From Neodontobutis hainanensis (taxonomy: Eukaryota; Chordata; Actinopteri; Gobiiformes; Odontobutidae): 64,000 nt of DNA. Under the pieces are notes generated by a model that was not told where the DNA came from, made no database searches, and saw only the letters and a program-made list of their open reading frames with translations. The position numbers were made by a program, and so were the translations under genes. The stretch is taken from NCBI GenBank assembly GCA_024349245.1, contig JALDNG010005164.1, positions 1 through 64,000 of the forward strand. Reading direction: 5' to 3'. Within the stretch, counting starts at the first letter, position 1. Every line of letters begins with the position of its first letter. This document shows, piece by piece, positions 55,527-64,000 of this stretch.

Positions 55527-56138
55527 AAGTAATGTTACGCATACTATTATTCATACTAAGTGTGGTGTAATGTTAGTGCGGTTTTAAGCTCATATGCTAG
55601 CGGTGTAAACACCAACACTCCCCCGGTGCTCAGTGTTCCCACTCTGGGCAGAGGACTGGTTATGTGCTCCATTCAGGTCACAGGTCTATGGTCACGTTGA
55701 CAATCTAACAGGTAACAACACTTAGCTCAGAGTTTAAGGGGTATAACTGTTGGTATATGTTGTTTATAGTTTATATATGCCGAATTGTGGTTTTATGGGC
55801 TGTTGGGCAAATGTAGCTGCTAATGTAGGGTGTCAGTTAATGCCATAGCAACAGTAAACACTTAAGGGTTAATGAGCTGTAAATAGAGATGCAGAAACAA
55901 GCTAAGTTTGTAAATACACATTAGATATGTTGTATTTTACCACAAAATACATGATTTTACCAGTTAGTAAACCTATAGAAAATAAATATGTTAATTACCA
56001 AAATTTACCATTTCATTTATAGGCCACGCACATAGAAAGACCACTGTGACCATATACTGACTTGAAAAGAGACCATATTAACCAGTACTATTGTTACAAT
56101 CTGCATAAAGTATTTTAATGTCAAAGCTCACATTTTTA
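55527..56138. other. hAT intron, no gene
   Basis: Non-coding. Nothing recognised apart from AT-rich simple stretches. Confidence 0.4.
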
Positions 56139-56697
56139 ATGTACGAAGGCATCCTGTATCATAACTAATGTCTGTCGTTTGTAATAAAACAAATCTGAAT
56201 TGAACTTACTGAACATATACCCATATAATGTTACCAATATATTGTTGTGGATTACTTGGCATATTGAATTGATACAGTCTGCGGCATTTGCAAAAATTAA
56301 ATCAATACATGTAGCTATTGTTTTGCCATCTGATCTATAAGAAACTCTAGTTGATTTTTTAACAACTTGTGATAAATTACAGATTTCTGTTAATGAAAGC
56401 AACTTATTTTTTAACGAATAGTTATTCAAATGCCAATCAATATTCAAATCTCCTAAAAAATATATTTCATATTTTGTGTCACAAACTTTGTCTAACATCG
56501 TACAGATCTTATCTAAATAAGCTATAGGTACATTAGGTGGTCTATAACAAACACCAATTAGGATGTACGAAGGCATCCTGTATCATAACTAATGTCTGTC
56601 GTTTGTAATAAAACAAATCTGAATTGAACTTACTGAACATATACCCATATAATGTTACCAATATATTGTTGTGGATTACTTGGGACATTGAATTGAT
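56139..56697. repeat. 135-bp direct duplication flanking a LINE fragment
   Basis: 56139-56273 and 56563-56697 are nearly identical (start ATGTACGAAGGCATCCTG, end ATTGAATTGAT; differences in CATATTG vs GACATTG). The 289 bp between them is antisense LINE endonuclease sequence. Confidence 0.9.
56274..56576 (-). mobile_element. LINE endonuclease fragment (antisense)
   Basis: The minus strand reads L-I-G-V-C-Y-R-P-P-N-V-P, F-L-G-D-L-N-I-D-W and C-I-D-L-I-F-A-N. These are an apurinic-endonuclease-type domain with the G-D-L-N/D-W catalytic box. It is nearly identical to part of the sense LINE at 58338-58497, so it is the same family. Confidence 0.9.
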
Positions 56698-57269
56698 CTT
56701 TTTCTTTTTTTTTTTTTTTTTAACAAATGTTCAGGAAGGTACAAAGGAGCTGAATCTGAACAACATGCTCTCACTATCAATGGATGGGCCCGCTGTAAAC
56801 TGGAAGTTTGTTGAACTCTTACAAGAGGAACACAGAGAGCAGTGTGGTGGAGCCCAACTACAAATAATTGGGAGTTGTGGTCTTCACACGATGCACAACT
56901 TGTTCAAGAACGGCTTCGCAGTGTGGCAAGTTGAGAAACTCCTGAAAGCCCTGGACTACCTGTTTCATTGTGCTCCTGCAAGGAGAGAGGACTTTGTGTT
57001 AGTGACAAAGTGTGATACATTTCCACTGCCATTTTGTGGACATCGATGGCTGGAAAACCTTCCAGCAGTGGAGCGAGTCATTGAAATTTGGCCATATATT
57101 GTCAACTATGTGGATCAGGTCAAAGCAAAGAAGCTCCCCAATCCAAGGTCATTATCATATGACACCATCGCAGAAGCTCGGATGGATCACTTCATCTTGG
57201 CAAGGAGCAGGTGCTTGTTTGTGCTACAAAAATTTGTGAAATTGAGGTTTCATTGTGTAGCTTCGATAG

Positions 57270-57855
57270 CCGATAAACAAACGGGCGGAAATGAAAGTTT
57301 ACGTAAAGATAATGATGAACTCAAGGAGAAAACTGAGCGCTTGCAGAGTCACATTCGTAAATTTAATATCTGTGTAATGGGCCTGACCTCTGATGTCGAA
57401 AAGGGAAATCCTACAAGTTATATGTCTCAACTGCTAAAAGAGTTGTTTAGTGATAAGCTCCAGATGGAGCTAGGGGTGGAGGTGGCGTAACGTGTTGGAC
57501 CTAAGAGTAAAACTGGACAATGGGTAATGACAGTAAGACTGCAGAGGTTGGCGGTGAGAGATGAGATTGTGCGGATTGCCAAAGAAGAAAAGGTGCTAGA
57601 GTTTCATGAATGAAACCTCGCTTCTTTCCAGATATTTCGACGGAGATGGCTAAAATATGGGCGAAGTTTTTGGGATGTGAGGAAGAAACTATGGAGTGCG
57701 GGAGTTAAGCATGGCATAATTCACCCGGCCACTTTGATTCTGACTTTCAGAGGAGATATGATAAAGTTTTCCAACCATCTAGCTGCAGAGACATATTTAA
57801 AGACGGTCATAGAGCCTGAGCTGGACAAAAAAGATATGGAAGAATCTCGATAAGT
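57270..57855 (+). pseudogene. LINE ORF1 (L1 ORF1/transposase-22-like)
   Basis: An N-terminal coiled-coil-like stretch (E-S-L-R-K-D-N-D-E-L-K-E-K-T-E-R-L) is followed by I-R-K-F-N-I-C-V-M-G-L and G-N-P-T-S-Y-M-S-Q-L-L-K-E-L-F, the RNA-recognition part of such ORF1 proteins. After a stop at 57490 and a frame change at about 57613, the last part continues with V-R-K-K-L-W-S-A-G-V-K and T-L-I-L-T-F-R-G. It would coat LINE RNA in an intact element. Confidence 0.65.
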
Positions 57856-58498
57856 GGTAGCATGAAGAATTGAGGTTGCTGATCAGAATGTTTCATAATA
57901 ATCAAATGATTATAAGTTTGTTTATGTACTTGTTACCGCAGAATAATGTGAAAATAATTATATGTTTATGTCTGGAGATGGCGCGGCTGACAAGTGGCTT
58001 TTGCTTGTAAATGCTGACAAGTGGGGTGTGCATGAGTGGGTGGGTTTGTGTGTGTGGGCATCATTGTATGTTGTTTTTGTCTGAGAAATAAGATTCAGGA
58101 TATTTCAGAAACTCTAATAAACAACAATCTGCATATTTTGGCAATATCAGAAACACACTTAGATACAAATATGGACAATTCATTATTGTATATAAACAAG
58201 TACAATCTGTATAGATATGATAGGAATGCATATGGTGGTGGAGTTGCAATTTACGTTCAGAATCAAATACCTGTAAAAATTTGAAATGATTTTAGTTGTG
58301 TGGGTGTAGAAGCATTGTGGTTACAAGTGCAGTTACCATACCTTTGGCCTGTCCTAATTGGTGTTTGTTATAGACCACCTAATGTACCTATAGCTTATTT
58401 AGATAAGATCTGTATGATGTTAGACAAAGTTTGTGACACAAAATATGAAATATATTTTTTAGGAGATTTGAATATTGATTGGCATTTGAATAACTAAG

Positions 58499-58551
58499 AA
58501 AAACTAAGGTTCCCAAATCAAGGCAGAAACTAAGGTTCCCAAATCAAGGCA
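58499..58551 (+). repeat. 26-bp tandem duplication
   Basis: AAACTAAGGTTCCCAAATCA followed by AGGCAG occurs twice in a row at the point where the endonuclease is truncated. Confidence 0.9.
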
Positions 58552-58850
58552 GAAAATTACTGTTAAAAGGATATTTAAACATTTTAATGATAATGAATAC
58601 TGTAAAGAAGTAAGAAATGTTGATTGGTCAAGGATATTAGTTGGGGATGATCCTTATAGAGCCTTAGAGGCTTTTACTAGTTTAATAATGCCTATCATCG
58701 ATAAATATGCGCCGTTGAGACGAAGAACTGTGAGAACCATTGCTGCTCCTTGGTTAGATTTAGAACTTAGGCTGAAGCAATCGCATCAGGCAATAGTATT
58801 CTGTGGAATAAGTATAGGAAATTAAGAAATTATGTTACTAAATTAAACAG

Positions 58851-58854
<4 letters not shown>

Positions 58855-58938
<84 letters not shown>
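58855..58938. repeat. (TA)n microsatellite
   Basis: About 42 AT units within LINE ORF2. Confidence 0.95.
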
Positions 58939-58940
<2 letters not shown>

Positions 58941-60963
58941 GAAAATAAGTTTAAAGATGCAAAATCTGATAGTAACAAAATTTGGAGTATGCTTATTACA
59001 ATAATGGGGAGAAAATGGTTTCATCTTTTATTTATTGAAGTTGAAGGATCCTTTTGACTAAACCCAGTGATATTGCTAAGTATTTAAGTTCTTATTTAAA
59101 AAAAGTCTTAACTTTAAGACAAGGTACAAATTTGAAACAAAAATTTGTGATAAAATAACAGTTGAGAATTTATTTAAGTATGTTTTTAAGTATTAAAAGA
59201 GAAACCATCAGGTGTTGATAACCTTGAGGCAAAATTATTAAAATTAGTAGCTGATGTGATTGCTATGCCTTTAAGTTATATAATAAATCTAAGTTTAGAG
59301 AGAGGCATTTGCCCTACTAGTTGGAAAGTCGCTAAAATTATGCCACTTTTAAAGAATAATAGGAACCTCTGTCGGAAAAAATAGTAGACCTATTCGTATT
59401 TTACCCATTCTTAGTAAGATTACAGAAAGGATTGTTTATGAATAAATCAGTATGTACTTTAGTATAAATGATTTAAATTCTGTTTATCAGCATGCATATA
59501 GGAAGGAGCATAGGAAGGAGCATTCTACAACAACAGCTTTGGCTCAAATAACTGACGACTGGATAAAAGATATGGATAATAAAAGATGGTTGGAACAGTA
59601 TTGTTAGATCTAAGTGCTGCTTTTGATGTACTTGATCATAAAATTTTGTTGGAAAAGTTAATATGTTATGGTTTTGAAAAATCTGCCATTGAATGGATTA
59701 AAAGTTATCTTGCCAATAGGGAATTCATGGTAACGTTTAATGGGTGTAATTCTGATATACAGACTCTTGATTGTGGTGTGCCACAAGGGAGTTGCCTTGG
59801 GCCACTTTTATTTCCTATCTTTACAAATGATCTGCCTTTTGTTTTAGAGAATTCCACTATGGCTCTATATGCAGATGATTCCACAATTTATACGTCTGCA
59901 CAAACCCTTGTTGAACCTAATACAATTTTACAAGTTGAATTGAAACTAATTGAAAAGTGGATGAGGGATAATAAAATGGTGATTAATGCATTGAAAAGTA
60001 AATGTATGGGGTTGGGATCCAAGTATTTGTTAAAAGATCCGCCTGTATTGAGTCTATCTGTGGGGGGTATTGTATTAGAACAGGTTACTGAGGTAAAGCT
60101 ACTTGGTGTGACTGATGACAGTTTGTTAAATTGGAATAGTCATATAAATCAAATATTATTGAACATGGGGAGGAGTGTGGCAGTTGTAAAGCATTGTAGA
60201 AAATTTATTCCAAATCGAGTGATGAAAATAATAGCGGAATCATTAGTTTTATCACATTTGGATTATTGTTCAATTATTTGGTCAAGTACAACTGAAATGA
60301 ATTTAAGAAAATTGCAAGTTGCTCAAAATAAAGCAGCTAGGGTTGTCTTAGGCTGCCCTTTTAGGACTAGTGTTAGAGAATTAAATACTAGGTTGGTTTG
60401 GCTAAATGTAAAAAGCAGGATTAAATATGGTATTGTTAACTTTGTTAGAAAAATGATTGTTACAAAAATGCCAGAAATACTATACAGCAGACTATCTTTT
60501 TTTAGTGCTGTGCATCACCATTCTACTCGTCAGTCAACCTCTGGGTTGAACTAACCTTATGCAAAGGACAGTGCTGTATAGAGCAATTGTGGTATGGAAT
60601 TCTCTTCCGCAGTTTTTGATCTTGGGAATGAATGCAATGACTTTTCGTAAAAGATTAAGACTTTATTTATTTACATTAGAATAATTATTATTATTTATAT
60701 TTGAAATGAGGGAAAATATTGTGAAAATTATGAACCCTATAGTAGTATAGCTATAACGTGTACTGTGATAATAATGTAGAGCTATTGTTTTATCGTTTTA
60801 TTTGTTTTATTTTTAGTATGTTGTTGTATTTGTTATGTATGAATGTGTGCACTCCATTTTTGTATATGTAAAAAAGATAAATCTGTTGAAGTCTATAGAC
60901 CCCAGGAAGAATAATTACTGCTTTTGCAGCAGCTAATGGGGATCTTAATAAACTAAACTAAAC

Positions 60964-62137
60964 TCTATACCCTCTCCAGGGTGCTGGAGGGTTTATGGGA
61001 GTTTGCCCAACCAGTCCACATGTGCTTTGTGGATCTGGAGAAGGCATTCGACTGTGTCCTCGTGGTGCCCTGTGGGGTGCTCTGGGAGTATGGGGTCCGG
61101 GGCCCTTTGCTAAGGGCTGTCCGGTCCCTGTACGACCGAGCAGGAGCTTGGTTCGCATTGCCGGCAGTAAGTCAGACCTGTTCCCGGTGCATGTCGGACT
61201 CCGGCAGGGCTGCCCTTTGTCACCGGTCCTGTTCATTATCTTTATGGACAGGATTTCTAGGTGCAGCCAAGGGCCGGAGGAGTCTGGTTTGGGGACCACA
61301 GGATTTTGTCTCTGCTTTTGCAGATGATGTTGTCCTGTTGGCTCCATCAAGCCAGGACCTTCAATGTTCACTGGGGCGGTTTGCAGCCGAGTGTGAAGCG
61401 GCTGGGATGAGGATCAGCACCTCCAAGTCTGAGACCATGGTTCTCAGTTGGAAAAGGGTGGCTTGCCCTCCAGGTTGGTGGAGAGCTCCTGCCTCAAGTG
61501 GAGGAGTTTAAGTATCTCGGGTCTTGTTCACGAGTGAGGGAAGGAAGGAGCGTGAGATTGACAGACGGATCGGTGCAGCTTCTGCAGTAATGCGGTCGAT
61601 GTACCGGTCTGTCGTGGTGAAGAAGGAACTGAGCTGTAAGGCAAAGCTCTCGATTTACCGGTCAATCTACGTTCCTACTCTCACCTATGGTCATGAACTT
61701 TGGGTCATGACCGAAAGAACAATATCGTGGATACAAGCGGCCGAAATGAGCTTTCTCCGCAGGGTGGCAGGTCGCTCCCTTAGAGATAAGGTGAGAAGCT
61801 CGGTCACTCGGGAGGAGCTCAAAGTAGAGCCGCTGCTCCTCCACATCGAGAGGAGCCAGTTGAGATGGCTCGGACATCTGTTTCGGATGCCTCCTGGACG
61901 CCTCCCTAGGGAGGTGTTCCGGGCATGTTCCACCGGGAGGAGACCCCGGGGAAGACCTAGGACACGCTGTAGGGACTATGTCTCTCGGCTGGCCTGGGAA
62001 CGCCTCGGTATCCCCCTGGAAGAGCTGGAGGAAGTGTCTAGGGAGCGGGAAGTCTGGGCATCTCTGCTTAGACTGCTGCCCCCGCGACCCGGCCCCAAAT
62101 AAACGGTAGAAGATGGATGGATGGATGGATGGATGGG
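60964..62137 (+). mobile_element. Rex3-like (RTE clade) LINE, 5'-truncated
   Basis: It ends in a (GATG)n tail (62111-62137), the signature of fish Rex3. The 5' end falls in the reverse transcriptase and directly abuts the preceding LINE tail. GC content and CpG are much higher than in the neighbouring LINE. Confidence 0.85.
60981..62102 (+). pseudogene. Rex3-like reverse transcriptase, at least three frameshifts
   Basis: Motif A is F-V-D-L-E-K-A-F-D (61028-61054). After a shift come L-V-R-I-A-G-S-K-S-D and G-L-R-Q-G-C-P-L-S-P-V-L-F (about 61191-61230). After another shift comes the catalytic F-A-D-D-V-V-L-L-A (61317-61343). After a third, 61524-62102 is a clean 192-codon frame with the C-terminal thumb-like region (T-L-T-Y-G-H-E-L-W-V-M, I-Q-A-A-E-M-S-F-L-R-R, R-W-L-G-H-L). 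Family from motif order and tail. Confidence 0.85.
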
Positions 62138-62744
62138 TTATAAATTCTAGGCAACATAATTCTGAGGTCACCTCCTCTGTTGAAAGCGGGCTTTTACATT
62201 TTCACAAAAATGGCTTCCTTCATCTACCTCTCAAACCATCTGTCTTCTCTGGCCAAAATTTGGACATTGCTTTCCTCAAAGGAATGTCCTTTCTCTTTGA
62301 GTTGGAGGTGAACTGCAGAATCAGGTTCTTCAGGATTGTCTCTTCTGTGCTGATACATCCTCTTGTGAAGTTGTTGTTTTGTTTCACCGACATAACTGTC
62401 ACTGCACTCTTCACTGAACTGCATAAACTACATTACTCTGTTTGTGTGAGGATCTTGTCTTTAGGATGGACCAGTTTTTGACACAGCGTGTTCCTGGTTT
62501 AAAGTGGACTGTAATGTTGTGTTTGTAGAAAATCCTTTTAAGTTTTTCAGATAAACCAGACACGTAAGGGAAAACTACACCCTTCCCTTTGTGCCTGGTT
62601 CCTGTCTGTTTGGTGTCTTTGTCCTCTTGGTTTTGTTGAATGTCCATCTGGGATATCCACAGTCTCTCAGGGCTTTACAGATGTATTGTTCTTCTTTCCG
62701 TTTACCTTCTGAGTTGTGGGCACCTCTTATGCTCTGTGGTGAAG

Positions 62745-63667
62745 CAGTGTTAATTTTGACACAAAATTTTAATTTAGTTTTAGTCTTAGTCTTTTGACTA
62801 TAATTCTTTTTAGTTTTAGTCAAGTTTTAGTCATCTGATTTGTTTTAATTTTAGTCTTATTTTAGTCGACTAAAATTGCTTGGTATTTTAGTCGACTAAA
62901 ATTGCTTGTTATTTTAACTAACTATATCAACTAAAATAAGACTAAAATAAATAACAGATTTACTAGACAATTTTTTACAATATTTTATAAGTTTGGTATA
63001 GAAAATAAACTTAACCAAAATATATAAAACACAAATTCAACTTTATGTCAACACAACAGTCTCTTTATTTCAATTCAAAAGCTTTTATGCAGCAACAAAC
63101 ACTGTCATGGTAATGTAAACAATAACTAGCTGCCAATTCACCATCAATAAAAGAAAAACAAAGTTAAAGCTTACAGCTGAGCTGAACAATAAGTGCAAAC
63201 ATTTTTAATTTCGAATCTGCACTGAACGACATTTTCTTCTTGCCACCAAAATGCTGGCAATTCAACCACAGAATAGTAACACTTATTTACCTCTATTCAT
63301 TTTCAAGAAAGCACTTCGTGCTAAAGTGACTTCTCTCTTCTCTCTTCTTCTCATGCAGTTTCGCCTGTTCTGTTCTTCTTCTCTAGTATTAATGGCGGGT
63401 CACAACCAATTTTTTGGTGCATACCGCCACCTACTGTACCGGAGTGTGTTCGACTGTTCCGCTTTTGCGGATTGGTTCTTTTGTTCATCTATCCCGTCTG
63501 CTAATTGGATTTTCGCCAGAGTCTATTTTCGCCTCGCCCTTTATTCGTTGGACGATAATGTCAATCAATTTAGTTATAGTTTTAGACTCCATCAGTGACT
63601 TCTTTTTAGTTTTTGTTTCGTTTTCGTCCGCAAAAATATTGTGAAAATAATGACAAAATTAACACTG
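62745..63667. mobile_element. Non-autonomous hAT (MITE-like), 923 bp
   Basis: Ends CAGTGTTAATTTTG and CAAAATTAACACTG; perfect 8-bp duplication TGGTGAAG (62737-62744, 63668-63675). The left part is full of AGTTTTAGTC/AGTCGACTAAAA motifs. It has no transposase. Penelope sequence resumes on both sides. Confidence 0.9.
63330..63455 (-). mobile_element. I/Nimb-like LINE 3' fragment within the MITE
   Basis: CCGCCACCTACTGTACCGGAGTGTG parallels the 3' UTR block at 4325-4360, with a TCTTCTTCTC-rich edge corresponding to the GAA tail, antisense. Weak and short; it could be shared vocabulary rather than true descent. Confidence 0.4.
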
Positions 63668-64000
63668 TGGTGAAGAGTCCTGATGACTCCCAGCTTGTGC
63701 TGCAGCGTGGTGGGAATCAAACAGCTAATATTGATATGTGTGTTGGCTTCCTATAAACTTCTACTTGGAGAGTCCTCAACAAATAAACCACTGTACAGTC
63801 TAAGAAGGCCAGGCGTTGTCTATGGCTTCTTCACAGGTGAACTTGATGTTTTTGTCCAGTTGATGATATTGTGTTGTGAGTGGCCTACCAATGGGGCAAA
63901 AATGGTGGCCAGGTGTTTGGCTATATTATAGGTGGCTTAATCTGTGCTGCTAACTATGGGTCGTAGTGGAATTTCTTCTTTGTGTACTTTGGGTAAGCCG

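Larger units (their letters stand above)
54804..57235 (+). mobile_element. hAT-like element, 3'-truncated
   Basis: It starts CAGGGTTCGCGGGTCCTTAA, a hAT-like end, after AGACAATA. It carries a BED-finger transposase remnant in two exons. The 3' end is replaced by a LINE from about 57240, so the second end and duplication are absent. Confidence 0.65.
55117..57235 (+). pseudogene. hAT-like BED-finger transposase remnant
   Basis: Exon 1 (55117-55525) opens M-G-K-C-K-F-N-D-K, has a TAG where a Trp is expected, and then a zinc finger C-K-F-C with H-M-K-G-G-K-H after a frame change. It next shows A-A-R-P and a Ser/Thr-rich linker. It runs straight into V-F-M-G-H-S-R-A-E-D-M-L, so a large central piece including the first catalytic region is deleted. 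It ends at GTAAGT (55526). Exon 2 (56734-57235) follows a TTTTTAACAAATGTTCAG acceptor: L-S-M-D-G-P-A-V-N-W, I-G-S-C-G-L-H-T-M-H, A-R-R-E-D-F, then C-G-H-R-W-L-E-N. This second exon is free of stops. The intron holds a LINE fragment and a 135-bp duplication. Confidence 0.75.
58036..60554 (+). pseudogene. LINE ORF2: endonuclease plus reverse transcriptase
   Basis: The endonuclease part has A-I-S-E-T-H-L-D (58139-58165), Y-G-G-G-V-A-I-Y and, after a stop at 58282, G-V-C-Y-R-P-P-N and F-L-G-D-L-N-I-D-W (58460-58485). It stops at 58497, where the rest of the domain is deleted and a 26-bp duplication sits. A linker with D-D-P-Y-R-A-L-E-A-F and A-P-W-L follows. The final 322-codon frame (59586-60554) holds palm motif A (L-D-L-S-A-A-F-D-V-L-D-H), G-V-P-Q-G-S-C-L-G-P and an intact Y-A-D-D box (59868-59879), then the thumb to the stop. 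The polymerase core reads open while everything upstream is broken. Confidence 0.85.
57240..60963 (+). mobile_element. CR1/L2-like LINE with ORF1 and ORF2, decayed
   Basis: Order on +: ORF1 remnant (57270-57855), endonuclease start (58080-58497), a gap, linker, reverse transcriptase (59586-60554), then a 3' end with GACCCCAGGAAGAATAATTA and CAGCAGCTAATGGGGATCTT plus TAAAC repeats (60945-60963). The 5' junction with the hAT exon is near 57240. A (TA)n run has expanded within ORF2. The tail type is widespread in teleost CR1/L2-like families. Confidence 0.8.
62138..64000 (-). mobile_element. Penelope-like element (copy 2), split by a hAT MITE
   Basis: Minus strand from the window end: a reverse-transcriptase start block with G-L-P-K-V-H-K and R-P-I-V-S-S (about 63998-63950), A-K-H-L-A-T-I-F-A-P-L-V-G (about 63925-63885), then the MITE. 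The C-terminus follows with Y-V-S-G-L-S-E-K-L-K-R-I-F, H-F-K-P-G-T-R and the GIY-YIG part S-Y-V-G-E-T-K-Q-Q-L-H-K-R (about 62400-62360). There is a frame change at about 62415. The middle polymerase motifs are largely missing, and the 5' part lies right of the window. It is oriented opposite to copy 1. Confidence 0.8.

Noticed and set aside
61662..62171. Minus-strand ORF of 169 codons
   Set aside because: Antisense of the Rex3-like reverse transcriptase and its GATG tail.

Overview
This window is eukaryotic and almost certainly teleost fish. It is AT-rich and intron-bearing, has no bacterial-style operons, and carries a typical fish repeat load: Rex3-type and L2-type LINEs, two tRNA-derived SINE families, Penelope-like GIY-YIG elements, several hAT families, a PIF/Harbinger element, an IS3EU-like DDE transposon and several endogenous-retrovirus-like LTR elements. 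I found no convincing intact host gene. Nearly every coding signal is transposon-derived and most are broken.

Layout. 1-6560 is a patchwork of fragments: a TTAA-target element end cutting a hAT gene, a PHD-finger remnant, a 3-copy tandem repeat, two 5'-truncated LINEs and a Penelope-like GIY-YIG fragment. 7668-36089 is one nested stack. A gag/pol-less LTR element (ERV1; target duplication CATTG) was split at its polypurine tract/3' LTR junction by a 22.4 kb IS3EU-like transposon (13235-35626; target duplication GATATG; inverted repeats of about 0.68 kb). That transposon carries two convergent genes: a DDE integrase-like transposase (+) and a HECT-type ubiquitin-ligase-like protein (-). Each gene appears to take its promoter and first coding exon from one terminal repeat. 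The IS3EU-like element was later hit by a second gag/pol-less LTR element (ERV2, 17765-25783, duplication CATAA, LTRs identical by eye) that contains a sense-oriented stretch of 7SL (SRP) RNA, and by a TTAA-target, Kolobok-like element (27750-32049).

36095-42256 holds a palindrome, a SINE, a Tc1 fragment and a second 3' half of the ERV1 family with its LTR. From 42257 a third ERV (ERV3; tRNA-Leu-type primer site, reverse-transcriptase remnants) is interrupted twice: by a solo LTR (43916-48601, duplication GTACC) that itself contains a 4.3 kb hAT (duplication CTCTATGG), which contains a SINE; and by a Harbinger element (49395-53428, duplication TAA) that contains an L2 LINE. 54804-64000 is a decayed hAT, a CR1/L2-like LINE with ORF1 and reverse transcriptase, a Rex3 LINE with its GATG tail, and an antisense Penelope-like element split by a 0.9 kb hAT MITE (duplication TGGTGAAG).

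The most unusual items are the 7SL capture inside a young LTR element, the HECT-like gene carried by a DDE transposon whose inverted repeats seem to start both genes, and the nest chronology, which can be read directly from target-site duplications. All family names come from motif memory; no database was searched.
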